Below are positions 54,435-63,885 of a stretch of 64,000 bases of DNA, one piece after another (the stretch's first letter is position 1; each line of letters opens with the position of its first letter). A model generated the notes under the pieces. The model ran no database searches. It was not told the DNA's origin and saw only the letters and a list, made by a program, of their open reading frames with translations. A program made the translations under genes and the position numbers. Source of the DNA: Gammaproteobacteria bacterium (GTDB lineage Bacteria > Pseudomonadota > Gammaproteobacteria > VBWC01). Where the stretch lies: contig JAHFRU010000014.1 of assembly GCA_023266115.1 (NCBI GenBank), positions 19,079 to 83,078 on the forward strand, written 5' to 3'.

Positions 54435-54962
54435 CTAATCGATCACATCGACGCGCATTTTCACCCTCACCCAGGCGCCGGGATCGTGATCCATCCGCGT
54501 CTCGAAGACCTCACCCCGATAGCGATAGGTGACATGGTAGCCGGTGACCCGCTCCTCGACGTACGAATCGTCACTGACCTGGCAGTGCCGCTGCGTCTCC
54601 GTGTGCGGTCGCGCATAGGCCGTCTGGCGGCTGCCGTCGCGGCCGATCGATGCGCCCAGCAGGGTACCCGCAACGGTCGCCGCCTTCTTGCCGTTACCAC
54701 CGCCGAATTGATGTCCGATCACACCGCCAACGATGCCGCCGAAGATCGCCGGCGTCGCCGATTCGTAGTAGTGATCGTGCGTCACCTCCTCGTCCCAGCA
54801 GTCACGCCGCGGCGTCGATACCTGCACGGTACGCATAATCGGCTCGGCGTTGATCACTTTTGCCTTGTCGTAACCATCATGGCCGCGGTCACCGGCGAAA
54901 ACCACTGCGGGCAGCGCCAGCAAGGAAGCAGCGACAGCAAACTTGATGCGGTTGGCTTTCAT
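54435..54962 (-). CDS. Glycine-zipper outer-membrane-type protein
   Basis: The 175-residue protein has a signal peptide ('AASLLALPAVVFA') and a glycine-zipper hairpin ('IFGGIVGGVIGHQFGGGNGKKAATVAGTLLGASIGRD') at about residues 71-107, the Rick_17kDa/YmdF-like fold. It then has a C-terminal beta region ('VTGYHVTYRYRGEVFETRM'). There is no lipobox Cys. It lies 102 bp upstream of the PhoP-like gene on the same strand and could be regulated by or with it, which I infer from position only. Confidence 0.85.
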   Translation of the reverse strand: MKANRIKFAVAASLLALPAVVFAGDRGHDGYDKAKVINAEPIMRTVQVSTPRRDCWDEEVTHDHYYESATPAIFGGIVGGVIGHQFGGGNGKKAATVAGTLLGASIGRDGSRQTAYARPHTETQRHCQVSDDSYVEERVTGYHVTYRYRGEVFETRMDHDPGAWVRVKMRVDVID

Positions 54963-55083
54963 CGCGATTCTCCTCGTTTGAATGGATGATTCTTGTCATC
55001 CTGGCTCCAGCCTAGCGCAGCTGTTCTGAACGGCGACTGAACCGGCAGCGATACGGTCACCGGCAACATGTTTCGTGCTAACC

Positions 55084-55111
55084 AAAAAAAAACGGGCCCC
55101 GAAGGGCCCGT
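55084..55111 (-). terminator. Rho-independent terminator of the cytochrome gene
   Basis: Read on the minus strand, 'acgggccc-ttc-ggggcccgt' forms a strong stem and is followed by a run of nine T residues. It lies 26 bp past the cytochrome stop codon. Confidence 0.9.
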
Positions 55112-55136
55112 TCTTACCGCCTGACTACAGACTGGT

Positions 55137-55490
55137 TTATTTCGCCAGTGACAGCACGAAGTCGACCAGCTGCTCAATGTCGGCATCCGCAACGCGCGGT
55201 GAGTACGGGGGCATCGGAACGCCGCCGGTCACCTCTGTCCAGTTACCTTTACCGCCAGTCTTTACCTTGGCGACCAACCGGTCACGCTGGGTGTTGTCAC
55301 CCTTGTATTTGGCGGAGACATCACCCCACGCCGGGCCGACAACCTTCTTTTCGATGCTGTGACAGGCGAGGCAACCGCTTTTCTTGGCAAGAGCAAGACC
55401 TGCCTCCTTATCCAAAGCCGCGAATGCGCTCGTTGACACCAGCAAGGAAGCCGACAATGCTACCCCAGCAACAGAGATGAAACGTTTCAT
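55137..55490 (-). CDS. Periplasmic class I c-type cytochrome
   Basis: From the ATG at 55490 (AGGAA just before it) the product is 117 residues. A signal peptide ends near residue 25 ('STSAFAAL'). The haem site is 'CLACH' (Cys40, Cys43, His44), and the axial Met is Met93 in 'GGVPMPPYSP'. It fits the c551/c552 group, small electron carriers between bc1 or other donors and terminal oxidases or reductases. A strong terminator follows, so it is probably monocistronic. Confidence 0.93.
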   Translation of the reverse strand: MKRFISVAGVALSASLLVSTSAFAALDKEAGLALAKKSGCLACHSIEKKVVGPAWGDVSAKYKGDNTQRDRLVAKVKTGGKGNWTEVTGGVPMPPYSPRVADADIEQLVDFVLSLAK

Positions 55491-55778
55491 ATTTCCTGCC
55501 CTCCGGATTATAGGTTTTCGAACAACTACAGGGTATTCCCCCCAAACTGAACTGCCGCTGAACACTTTATCACCGGATACCCTTCCTGCGGAAGCGGATA
55601 AATCCGGGCGCGGGTCGGCTGGCCGGACGCAGCGCCACCACTGACGACCGCGCTGGCACCCGCCGGCGGCACTAAGGTATCATGTACATCTCTTGACTGC
55701 CCTCCGGCGCGAGTACAAACGCATTGTTAACTATGGATTTTTAATCACCCAGCCGCCGCCCAGGAAGTGACCCAGCCC

Positions 55779-56834
55779 ATGACATCGAAAGCAGAAAAAC
55801 CGCTCAGTTACCGCGACGCCGGCGTCGACATCGACGCCGGGGGTCGACTGGTCGAGTTGATCAAACCGTTCGCCGAGAAAACAAGACGGCCGGAAGTCAT
55901 AGCCGGTCTCGGCGGCTTCGGCGCGCTGTTCGAACTGCCGCTCGATCAATACAGCCGCCCGGTGCTGGTCGCCAGCACTGACGGCGTCGGCACCAAGCTC
56001 AAGCTGGCGATCGACGCGCGCATTTACGACACCGTCGGCATCGATCTGGTCGCGATGTGCGTCAACGATCTGGTCGTACAGGGCGCGGAACCGTTATTTT
56101 TTCTCGACTACTATGCGACGGGCAGGCTCGATGTGGATGCCGCTGCGGCCGTGATCAAGGGCATCGCGCGGGGCTGTGAAATCGCCGGTGCAGCGCTGGT
56201 CGGCGGTGAAACGGCGGAGATGCCGGGCATGTACCGCGAGGGCGATTTTGATCTTGCCGGCTTCAGCGTGGGCGTGGTTGAAAAGAGCGCGATTATCGAC
56301 GGCTCGAGGGTGCGGGCCGGCGATGCCGTGCTTGGTATCGCCTCATCGGGACCGCACTCCAACGGTTACTCGCTGATACGCAAGATCATCGACGTCTCCG
56401 GCGCGTCTCTGGAAGACGTATTCGCCGATAGCACGCTGGGCCGGACCCTGCTGGAACCGACGCGGATCTACGTTAAGCCGCTGTTAACCCTGTTCGAGGA
56501 TACTGACGTCCATGCGCTCGCCCATATCACCGGCGGCGGCTTGCTGGAAAATCTGCCGCGCATGATGCCGGACAACACCTGCGCGGTACTCGATGCCGGC
56601 ACGTGGCGGCGGCCGGCGATTTTTGACTGGCTCCAGGAAACGGGAAATGTCGACGCCCACGAGATGTATCGAACATTTAACTGCGGCATCGGCATGGCCG
56701 TGGTGATACCGGAAGCGGACGTCGATCAGGCGATCCGGCACCTTGCGCTGCACGGCGAAACCGCGTGGCGCATCGGTACGATCGAACCACTGCAACCGCA
56801 CCAGGAACAGGTCATCATCCGCCCTTCATTATGA
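55779..56834 (+). CDS. purM: Phosphoribosylaminoimidazole synthetase PurM
   Basis: From the ATG at 55779 the product is 351 residues; AGGAAG lies 11 bp upstream, too close to serve the GTG at 55767. It makes AIR from FGAM with ATP in purine synthesis. Signatures: '[21 protein letters not shown]', '[14 protein letters not shown]', '[29 protein letters not shown]' and '[11 protein letters not shown]'. It overlaps purN by 4 bp (ATGA). The divergent cytochrome gene is 288 bp away. Confidence 0.97.
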   Translation: MTSKAEKPLSYRDAGVDIDAGGRLVELIKPFAEKTRRPEVIAGLGGFGALFELPLDQYSRPVLVASTDGVGTKLKLAIDARIYDTVGIDLVAMCVNDLVVQGAEPLFFLDYYATGRLDVDAAAAVIKGIARGCEIAGAALVGGETAEMPGMYREGDFDLAGFSVGVVEKSAIIDGSRVRAGDAVLGIASSGPHSNGYSLIRKIIDVSGASLEDVFADSTLGRTLLEPTRIYVKPLLTLFEDTDVHALAHITGGGLLENLPRMMPDNTCAVLDAGTWRRPAIFDWLQETGNVDAHEMYRTFNCGIGMAVVIPEADVDQAIRHLALHGETAWRIGTIEPLQPHQEQVIIRPSL

Positions 56835-57532
56835 CGTCACCGTCGGCCAAACACCGCCTGCCGATCGTGGTGCTGATATCGGGCGACGGTTCCAATCTGC
56901 AGGCGATTATTGACCGCGCTGCCGACAACCTGCCGGTCGAGATCCGCGCGGTCATCAGCAACCGGGCGGGGGTGACAGGACTGCAACGCGCGCAGCAGGC
57001 CATGATACCGGCACATGTCGTCGATCACACGAGATTTCGCGCACGCGACGACTTCGATCGCGAGCTGATCCGGGTTATCGATCGTTACCGGCCGGAACTG
57101 ATCGTCATGGCGGGATTCATGCGAATACTTGGTCAGGATTTCATCTCTCGTTACGCGGGACGCGCGCTCAACGTGCATCCGTCGCTGCTGCCGGCCTACC
57201 CCGGCCTCGATACCCATCGGCGCGTACTGGCCGCCGGTGAACGGGGACATGGCGTCAGCGTCCATTTCGTCACCAGCGAACTCGACGGCGGTCCGGTCGT
57301 TGCGCAGGCGCGTGTGCCGGTGCTGCCCGGCGATACAGCCGAGCGCCTCGCGGCGCGGGTACGTGCGGAAGAACATGTATTATATCCGCTGGTCATCGGC
57401 TGGTTCGCCGCCGGCCGGCTGAAATCTTCCGGCGGCAAGGTGACGCTGGACGACGTGACACTCACGCAGCCGGTCGAGCCGTTGCACACCGCCGATGAAC
57501 GCCATGCCAGTATCCCCGCGAGGGGGCAATGA
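56831..57532 (+). CDS. purN: Phosphoribosylglycinamide formyltransferase PurN
   Basis: The 233-residue enzyme adds a formyl group to GAR using 10-formyl-THF. The N-terminal '[14 protein letters not shown]' binds the phosphate. Active-site Asn114, His116 and Asp152 lie in '[16 protein letters not shown]' and 'SELDGGPVV'. It is about 20 residues longer than E. coli PurN, mainly a C-terminal tail. It lies between purM and DUF3108, overlapping both. Confidence 0.96.
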   Translation: MTSPSAKHRLPIVVLISGDGSNLQAIIDRAADNLPVEIRAVISNRAGVTGLQRAQQAMIPAHVVDHTRFRARDDFDRELIRVIDRYRPELIVMAGFMRILGQDFISRYAGRALNVHPSLLPAYPGLDTHRRVLAAGERGHGVSVHFVTSELDGGPVVAQARVPVLPGDTAERLAARVRAEEHVLYPLVIGWFAAGRLKSSGGKVTLDDVTLTQPVEPLHTADERHASIPARGQ

Positions 57533-58254
57533 ATAATACCCTGACCGCCATGCTGCTCGTGACCGCGATCCTGATCCCGCCAAATCTGGCGGGCGCGGTA
57601 TCGCTACCGCGGACGTTCACGGCAAACTATGCCTTCACGCGCAGCGGTATTCTGCTCGGAGAAGTGCAGCGTACCTTGAGGGCCAACGGCGATGGCTCCT
57701 ATGTTTACGAGTCGGTATCGCAGGCGAGCGGCATGATCGCGTGGTTCGTCAAGGACAAGTTGATCGAGCGCAGCACATGGCGGTGGACAGGATCGCGGAT
57801 CAAGCCACAAACCTATCTGTATCATCATTTCGGCGGCAAGAAGCAGCGCCGCGTCGAACTCGCTTTCGACTGGCAGAACGGCATCGTCACCAACACGGTC
57901 GATAACGACCCGTGGACCATGAAAATACCGGAGAACACCCTCGACAAACTGGTGTACCAGTTTTCGATCATGATCGATCTGCAGAATAACCCGAGCGAAC
58001 TGATCTATCCGGTGGCGGATGGCGGCGAACTCAAGACATACCATTTCGAGATCGTCGGCGAGGAGACGTTGCAGACGCCAATGGGTGTCTTCAAGGCGAC
58101 CAGGATCAATCGTATCGGCGGCAAACGCCCGACAACGATCTGGTGCGCGAAGGAACTCGATTACATGGCGGTACGCATCGAACAAACGGAAGACAATGGC
58201 ACCCAGTTACTGATGCTGTTGCGCGATCTCGAGTGGCATGCGCCGTCGCCGTGA
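57529..58254 (+). CDS. DUF3108 periplasmic protein
   Basis: The 241-residue product has a signal peptide ('LTAMLLVTAILIPPNLAGA') and the DUF3108 pattern: 'FTANYAFTRSGILLGEVQRTL', 'IKPQTYLYHHFGGKKQR' and 'GEETLQTPMGVFKATRINRIGGKRPTTIWCAKELDYMAVRIEQ'. It is a beta-rich, lipid-binding-like fold of unknown role. The start overlaps the purN stop (ATGA), the arrangement seen in Pseudomonas and Xanthomonas relatives. Confidence 0.92.
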   Translation: MNNTLTAMLLVTAILIPPNLAGAVSLPRTFTANYAFTRSGILLGEVQRTLRANGDGSYVYESVSQASGMIAWFVKDKLIERSTWRWTGSRIKPQTYLYHHFGGKKQRRVELAFDWQNGIVTNTVDNDPWTMKIPENTLDKLVYQFSIMIDLQNNPSELIYPVADGGELKTYHFEIVGEETLQTPMGVFKATRINRIGGKRPTTIWCAKELDYMAVRIEQTEDNGTQLLMLLRDLEWHAPSP

Positions 58255-58269
58255 CAGGCGGCGTTGACG

Positions 58270-58836
58270 TCACGCCTTCGGTAATGTGACGCCGGTCTGG
58301 CCCTGATATTTGCCGCCGCGATCCCGGTAGGACACCTCGCAGACCTCGTCGGATTCGAAGAACAGCACCTGCGCGACGCCCTCGTTCGCGTAGATGCGCG
58401 CCGGCAACGGCGTCGTGTTGGAAAACTCCAGCGTGACATGCCCTTCCCACTCCGGCTCCAGTGGCGTGACATTGACGATGATGCCGCAGCGCGCGTAGGT
58501 CGACTTGCCCAGACAGATGGTCAGCACATTGCGCGGGATGCGGAAATATTCGACGGTGCGCGCCAGCGCGAACGAGTTTGGCGGAATGATGCACACCTTG
58601 GCCTTGACGTCGACGAAACTGTTGGCATCGAAATCCTTGGGATCGACGATAGCGGAATTGATGTTGGTGAATATCTTGAATTCATCCGAACAACGGATGT
58701 CGTAGCCGTAGCTCGACGTGCCGTAGGAAATCACCCGGCCGGTGCCGTTGTCGCGGACCTGCCCGGGTTCAAACGGTTCGATCATGGCGTGCTGCTGCGC
58801 CATGAGGCGGATCCAGCGATCCGATTTAATGCTCAT
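58270..58836 (-). CDS. dcd: dCTP deaminase Dcd
   Basis: The 188-residue enzyme deaminates dCTP to dUTP. It begins '[22 protein letters not shown]' as in the family. '[31 protein letters not shown]' contains the catalytic Glu in 'TLEFSN'. '[12 protein letters not shown]' and '[12 protein letters not shown]' are further signatures. Gammaproteobacteria use this route to dTTP. It converges with DUF3108. Confidence 0.96.
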   Translation of the reverse strand: MSIKSDRWIRLMAQQHAMIEPFEPGQVRDNGTGRVISYGTSSYGYDIRCSDEFKIFTNINSAIVDPKDFDANSFVDVKAKVCIIPPNSFALARTVEYFRIPRNVLTICLGKSTYARCGIIVNVTPLEPEWEGHVTLEFSNTTPLPARIYANEGVAQVLFFESDEVCEVSYRDRGGKYQGQTGVTLPKA

Positions 58837-58912
58837 TTGCCCTCCCCAATCTCGCGGACCGGCGCTGCCTGCGGTTTCCGTGGCAGGCCGGACGATCCCT
58901 GTGCGCTAAATC

Positions 58913-60004
58913 TCAGGTGTTCTGGATAACGATATTCGGAAATTTCGCGGTGTAGTCCTTACCCTGCAATGACAGCCGCGCGGCAACCTTGCGGGCGATA
59001 TCCCGGTATATACCGGCGATGGCACCGTCGGGATCGGCGATGACACTGGGATGCCCGTTATCGGAATTCTCGCGTATCGTGATATCGAGCGGCAATGCGC
59101 CGAGGAAGCTCACGTTGTACTGCGCCGCCATCTGCTGGCCGCCGCCGGAGCCGAAGATATGCTCTTCGTGACCGCACGCGCTGCAGATATGCGTGCTCAT
59201 GTTCTCGACGACACCGAGCACCGGCACGCTGACCTTTTCAAACATCTTGAGGGCCTTGCGTGCATCGATCAGCGCAATGTCCTGCGGCGTCGTGACGATC
59301 ACCGCGCCACTGACCGGGATCTTCTGCGCCAGCGTCAGCTGCGTATCGCCGGTGCCCGGCGGCAGATCAACGATCAGATAATCGAGATCGCGCCATTTGG
59401 TTTCTTTCAACAGCTGCTCGAGCGCCTGCGTCACCATCGGCCCGCGCCAGATCATCGGCGTCTCTTCATCGATCAGATAGCCGATCGACATCGATTGAAT
59501 GCCGTGATTCACCAGCGGCTCCATCGATTTGCCGTCGCGCGAGTCGGGCCGGGCGTGGATGCCGAGCATGTGCGGCTGGCTGGGCCCGTAGATATCGGCA
59601 TCAAGAATACCGACCGTGGCACCTTCTGCCTGCAACGCCAGCGCCAGATTCACCGCGACGGTCGACTTACCGACGCCGCCCTTGCCGGAGCCGACGGCAA
59701 TAATGTTCTTGATGTTCGGCAGCGGCTTGACGCCCTGTTGCACGGAATGCGAAACCACCGCGGAGCGGATAGCGATATTCGCCCGGCTCACACCGTCCAG
59801 CGCCTCGATGCGCTCGCGCAACACCGTGGCCAGCGCGTCACGAAATCCGGCCGCCGGATAGCCAAGCTCGATCTGCACCGTCACAGTCGCGCCATCGACC
59901 GTGATCTGCCTGACCGCGTTCGCGGCCACCAGATCGAGATTCAGATAGGGGTCGTTGTACCCCTTGATCGCCATTTCAACTTGTAAACGGGATACCTGTG
60001 TCAC
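58913..60004 (-). CDS. apbC: Mrp/ApbC iron-sulphur carrier ATPase
   Basis: I chose a GTG start at 60004, which gives 'VTQVSRLQVEMAIKGYNDPYLNLDLV', the family N-terminus, and 363 residues. An ATG at 59974 is the alternative; the frame open to 60115 is Arg-rich noise. The DUF59/MIP18 domain comes first, then the deviant Walker A 'GKGGVGKS', 'DADIYGPSQPHML' and 'LPPGTGDTQL'. 'HICSACGHEEHIFG' holds the CxxC that bridges a cluster between monomers. It delivers [4Fe-4S] clusters. It follows dcd on the same strand in reverse order. Confidence 0.95.
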   Translation of the reverse strand: MTQVSRLQVEMAIKGYNDPYLNLDLVAANAVRQITVDGATVTVQIELGYPAAGFRDALATVLRERIEALDGVSRANIAIRSAVVSHSVQQGVKPLPNIKNIIAVGSGKGGVGKSTVAVNLALALQAEGATVGILDADIYGPSQPHMLGIHARPDSRDGKSMEPLVNHGIQSMSIGYLIDEETPMIWRGPMVTQALEQLLKETKWRDLDYLIVDLPPGTGDTQLTLAQKIPVSGAVIVTTPQDIALIDARKALKMFEKVSVPVLGVVENMSTHICSACGHEEHIFGSGGGQQMAAQYNVSFLGALPLDITIRENSDNGHPSVIADPDGAIAGIYRDIARKVAARLSLQGKDYTAKFPNIVIQNT

Positions 60005-60115
60005 ATCTCTCTCGCGGGGGTCAGTGGATCGGCGACGCGCTGTCACGCCGTTGTAAGGGGGGCATTTTACAACATGCGGCGTGACACGTGTTGCGCGGGC
60101 CGGCACCGACCGCAC

Positions 60116-60150
60116 AAAAAAAAGGCGGCCCGGTTGCGGACCGCCAAAAG
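60116..60150 (-). terminator. Rho-independent terminator after the small gene at 60182
   Basis: On the minus strand 'ggcggtccg-caac-cgggccgcc' forms a strong stem with one mismatch and is followed by a T8 run. It lies about 35 bp past the stop of the small unknown gene. Confidence 0.8.
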
Positions 60151-60181
60151 AGACACGCCTTGGAGAAAGTACTCGGCGTGT

Positions 60182-60412
60182 CTACGAGGAAGCCGATGCG
60201 CCGCGCGCACGGGCAGCGACGCGCGGCGGTTGAACATCCGGATACTGCCGGTCCACAAAACGGAACAGCTCGGTGGGCGACTTGAAAGTGCGGAAAATAA
60301 TGCGGTTATTAATCACGGCTACCCAATAGTCGGGCTGACTACCGCCATTAAACCGGGGCATGGCCTCGACGGTCACGCCGTTCATCTGCCTGACTACGAC
60401 CATATCGTCCAT
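60182..60412 (-). CDS. Small unknown protein, about 76 residues
   Basis: From the ATG at 60412 the product is 76 residues: 'MDDMVVVRQMNGVTVEAMPRF', then 'SQPDYWVAVINNRIIFRTF', then 'PTELFRFVDRQYPDVQ' and a basic Ala/Arg tail. There is no signal peptide. A GTG at 60445 and an ATG at 60403 are alternative starts, with no good ribosome site for any. A strong terminator follows, which supports a real gene. No family was recognised. Confidence 0.6.
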   Translation of the reverse strand: MDDMVVVRQMNGVTVEAMPRFNGGSQPDYWVAVINNRIIFRTFKSPTELFRFVDRQYPDVQPPRVAARARGASASS

Positions 60413-60622
60413 CGCGCATTTCGTTAGTGAGAAGACAGCGGACACGTTTGCAAACCGTGTACCACGAAACAGATTCTTTATGAATTCAGCTAATTAAGCG
60501 GCTGTTTTAGCCGGCGTCAAGCCACTGGCGGGGGAATGTGTAAAGGGTTCCGACAACTCTGGCAAGCATAGCGGCGCCGGTGCGACCGACCGGTCCGTGA
60601 TATCGCCCGGGGGACGGCAGGC

Positions 60623-60985
60623 TCAGCGCACGACCAGGCGGCCGCGGTACATGCCCATCTGACAGGTAAATTCGTAGTCGCCCGGCGCGCCTGGGGTGAT
60701 GACCACCTCGCGCGGCGCGCCGACGGCGAGATCCGCGCTGACGCCCAGGTCACTGAAGATAACCTTCGCCGCACACGGACCGGAGTCCTTGCACAAAAAC
60801 CGCAGCGTTACCGTATCGCCGGCCCGCGCCTCAATCACCGCCGGCGTATAGACCCCGTCGGCGACGACGATATCGACCGGGGTACGGCTGGCCTGCCGTA
60901 CCTTGCGCGGGCTGGACAGCCAGAACCACCAGACGATCAGTGCGATGACGATCAACCCGCCGGCATTAACCAGCGCCGAAGTCAT
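60623..60985 (-). CDS. Membrane-anchored cupredoxin domain protein
   Basis: The 120-residue protein has an N-terminal transmembrane helix ('[18 protein letters not shown]'), then a cupredoxin domain. '[22 protein letters not shown]' and the end '[18 protein letters not shown]' hold the C-x-M-G-M cluster found in the Cupredoxin_1 family, which would bind copper. The usual His ligand in this loop is not obvious. It overlaps the copA stop (ATGA) and so is co-translated with the copper exporter. Its likely role is copper binding on the periplasmic side. Confidence 0.85.
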   Translation of the reverse strand: MTSALVNAGGLIVIALIVWWFWLSSPRKVRQASRTPVDIVVADGVYTPAVIEARAGDTVTLRFLCKDSGPCAAKVIFSDLGVSADLAVGAPREVVITPGAPGDYEFTCQMGMYRGRLVVR

Positions 60986-63240
60986 GCCCGCTCTTGCGCC
61001 GGCTTGAAAAAACGCAACCGGTTCGCGTTGCTGACGACGGTCACCGACGAGGCCGCCATCGCCGCACCGGCGATGATCGGGTTCAACAACAGTCCGATCA
61101 GCGGAAACAGCACGCCCGCGGCGATCGGGATGCCGAGGATGTTATAGACGAAGGCGCCGAACAGGTTCTGCTTGATATTGCGCACCGTCGCGCTCGAGAT
61201 TGCGATGGCATCGGCGACGCCGTGCAGCGAACCGCGCATCAAGGTGACGTCCGCGCTCTCGATCGCGACATCGGTACCAGTACCGATCGCAAAACCGACG
61301 TCGGCGCGCGCCAGCGCCGGCGCGTCGTTGATACCGTCGCCGACCATGCCGACAACCGCGCCGCGGCTTTGTAACAAGGCGACCTTCGCGGCCTTGTCTT
61401 GTGGCAGCACCTCGGCGAACACCTCGTCGATGCCCACCTGCCGCGCGACCGCGCGCGCGGTCGCCTCATTGTCGCCGGTGACCATCACTACCGTGAGCCC
61501 GAGCGCATGCAGGCGGGCAACCGCCGCGGCCGAGTCGGGCCTGACCGGGTCGGCCACCGCGACGATACCGGCGATACCGCCGTCCACCGCGAGATACATC
61601 GGTGTTTCCGCCTGACCGGCCATCGCGGCTGCCTGCTGCGGCAGATCACCCAGCGATATATTGTTATCCCGCATCAGCTTTTCGTTGCCGAACAACACGG
61701 ACTTGCCATCGACGGTGGCGCGCACACCGTGTCCGGTTATCGCCTGAAACGCGGTCGCGGTCGCCGGATTGAGGCCACGTTGCCGTGCCGCGTCGACCAC
61801 GGCCTCGGCAAGCGGGTGCTCCGAGCCCGCCTCAACACTCGCGGCGATGCGCAGCAGTTCCTGCTCATTCCAGCCCGACGCCGCCACGACACGCGTCACG
61901 GCGGGGTGCCCGGCGGTCACGGTGCCGGTCTTGTCGAGCACCACGATGGTGAGTCGGCCGGATTGCTGTAATGCCTCGCCGTTGCGGATCAGAATGCCGA
62001 ACTCGGCGGCCTTGCCGACGCCGACCATGACCGAGATCGGCGTTGCCAACCCCAGCGCGCACGGGCAGGCGATGATCAGCACGGTCATGGTGGCGACCAG
62101 CATGTAGCTCGCGCGCGGCTCCGGGCCAAGATTGAACCAGGCCAGAAATGTGATGACGGCGATGATCAGCACGGTCGGCACAAACACCGCGGAGATGCGG
62201 TCGGCAAGCCGGCCGATCGCCGGTTTAGCGTTCTGCGCCTGGCGCACCAGTTCGATGATCCGTGCCAGCGCCGTGTCCTTGCCGATGCGTGTTGCCTTGA
62301 ACAGGAAACTGCCGGACTTGTTGATCGTGCCGCCGACCACGTCATCGCCGGCGGTCTTTTCCACCGGCAGCGGTTCACCGGTCAGCATAGCCTCGTCGAC
62401 GTTGGAGTGACCCTCGATGATGACCCCGTCGACCGGGATCTTTTCGCCCGGACGCACGCGAACGGTTTCATCCAGGCCGACCTCTTCGATAGCAATATCC
62501 GCTTCGACCCCGTCACGCACCACGCGCGCGGTCTTCGGTTGCAGGCCGATCAGCCGCTTGATCGCTTCCGAGGTCTTGCCGCGCGCGCGCATCTCCAGCG
62601 CCGAACCGAAATTGATCAACGCGATAATCACCGCCGCCGCCTCGAAATAGGCGTGACGCGCCAGGCTCGGTACCGTCTCCGGAAACAGCACGATGACCAT
62701 CGAATACAGCCACGCAGTGCCGGTGCCCAGCGCGATCAGCGTATCCATGTTGGCGTTGTGCGCACGCCAGGCCTTCCATGCGCCGGTAAAGAAATGGCGG
62801 CCCGAATAGATCAGCACGAACAGCGTCGCGGCGCCGGTAATCAACCAGAACCAGCGGCCCTTACCCTCCATGTGCGGCATTACGCCGAACAGGTCCAGCA
62901 AAAACAGCGGTGCACCAATCGCCGCGGCCACCAGCGCCTTGTGCAGCAGCCCGCGGTAGCAGGCCATTTCCGCCACTTCCTTCTGCGATTCGTCGGCGGC
63001 ATCGCGCAGTTCGGCGGCGCCGTAACCGGCAGCGGAGACCGCGTGTATCAGTTGATCCGGGCCGACAGCGCCGGACACCGTCGCGGTGTGCTCGGCGAAA
63101 TTGACCGATGCCGTGGCGACGCCGGCAACACGTTGGAGCGCGTGCTCGACACTCGCCACACAACCGGCGCAGCTCATACCGCTGATCGACAACCGGATCG
63201 ACTTTGCCGTGGACACACGCTGCTCTGTCGCTGAAACCAT
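60982..63240 (-). CDS. copA: Copper-translocating P-type ATPase CopA
   Basis: The 752-residue P1B-type ATPase has one HMA domain with 'GMSCAGC' (Cys24, Cys27), then eight transmembrane segments. The metal-binding '[11 protein letters not shown]' motif, actuator 'MLTGEP', phosphorylation site 'DKTGTVT', '[10 protein letters not shown]' and '[10 protein letters not shown]' are all intact. It exports Cu(I) from the cytoplasm. No CueR-type operator was seen upstream. The single HMA is common in bacteria. Confidence 0.96.
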   Translation of the reverse strand: MVSATEQRVSTAKSIRLSISGMSCAGCVASVEHALQRVAGVATASVNFAEHTATVSGAVGPDQLIHAVSAAGYGAAELRDAADESQKEVAEMACYRGLLHKALVAAAIGAPLFLLDLFGVMPHMEGKGRWFWLITGAATLFVLIYSGRHFFTGAWKAWRAHNANMDTLIALGTGTAWLYSMVIVLFPETVPSLARHAYFEAAAVIIALINFGSALEMRARGKTSEAIKRLIGLQPKTARVVRDGVEADIAIEEVGLDETVRVRPGEKIPVDGVIIEGHSNVDEAMLTGEPLPVEKTAGDDVVGGTINKSGSFLFKATRIGKDTALARIIELVRQAQNAKPAIGRLADRISAVFVPTVLIIAVITFLAWFNLGPEPRASYMLVATMTVLIIACPCALGLATPISVMVGVGKAAEFGILIRNGEALQQSGRLTIVVLDKTGTVTAGHPAVTRVVAASGWNEQELLRIAASVEAGSEHPLAEAVVDAARQRGLNPATATAFQAITGHGVRATVDGKSVLFGNEKLMRDNNISLGDLPQQAAAMAGQAETPMYLAVDGGIAGIVAVADPVRPDSAAAVARLHALGLTVVMVTGDNEATARAVARQVGIDEVFAEVLPQDKAAKVALLQSRGAVVGMVGDGINDAPALARADVGFAIGTGTDVAIESADVTLMRGSLHGVADAIAISSATVRNIKQNLFGAFVYNILGIPIAAGVLFPLIGLLLNPIIAGAAMAASSVTVVSNANRLRFFKPAQERA

Positions 63241-63365
63241 GCATCAATGGTAGCAAAATCTACTGCGGACGGACCCACGGGCACACGTCCCACAGCGAAC
63301 CCGGCTGGCGCTGCGGCGCATTTTCACGAGCCGCGGCGGACAATATTCGACGATGGCGGCTGCCC

Positions 63366-63626
63366 TTACGATGCGCGGAAGCCGATGCGCGCCAGCGCGT
63401 CCGCTAACGCCACCGAGAAGTCCGTAGATACTTCCGGAGCCGTGGCATTCAGGCCCAGCGATTCCCGGATCTGGCGCCTGGTCATGGACACCACCAGGCG
63501 CAGCGCCTCCTCGCAGGCGTTTTTATCGCCAACCATACCGGCCCAGAACTCCGACGGCATCGATCCCGATAAAGTCCCGGCGCTTTTGATGGCTGCCGCC
63601 ACGGCATTCGCTGTCAGTTGTTTCAT
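63366..63626 (-). CDS. Small unknown protein, 86 residues
   Basis: The ATG at 63626 has AAGGAG seven bases upstream, so this is very likely a real gene. The product is 86 residues: 'MKQLTANAVAAAIKSAGTLSG', 'SEFWAGMVGDKNACEEALRLVVSMTRRQIRESLG', then an Ala/Thr-rich end with 'DFSVALADALARIGF'. It is helical with no signal peptide. No family was recognised. The 125 bp to copA hold no other feature. Confidence 0.6.
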   Translation of the reverse strand: MKQLTANAVAAAIKSAGTLSGSMPSEFWAGMVGDKNACEEALRLVVSMTRRQIRESLGLNATAPEVSTDFSVALADALARIGFRAS

Positions 63627-63885
63627 TGCCTTGCTCCTTGCATCTATCATTCGGTCGGTTCGGCACCGCAATCCGGCGGTGTTGGTCATACACTAGTCCC
63701 CGGTACAACGACACGCAGTGACAAACCGCCGGGCGGGGTTGTGACATATTGATAGGGAAGGCCGGACGATTCCCCGCGCGCCCGATCGTACGGATGTGGT
63801 AGTCAGGGTCGCGCCGGAAGCAACGACCGGGGAATCAGCAAATTAGTTGGACTTCACTCACTGCTGTAGCGTCCCTTCTCCCTAA
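63627..63885. other. Intergenic region next to the IS5-type element
   Basis: No gene is seen from the small gene's ribosome site up to the element at 63886. The last four bases before the IS end are CTAA, which suits the YTAR target sequence of IS5 elements. Confidence 0.4.

Noticed and set aside
63241..63340. CueR operator upstream of copA
   Set aside because: No ACCTTCC...GGAAGGT-type dyad is seen in this stretch.
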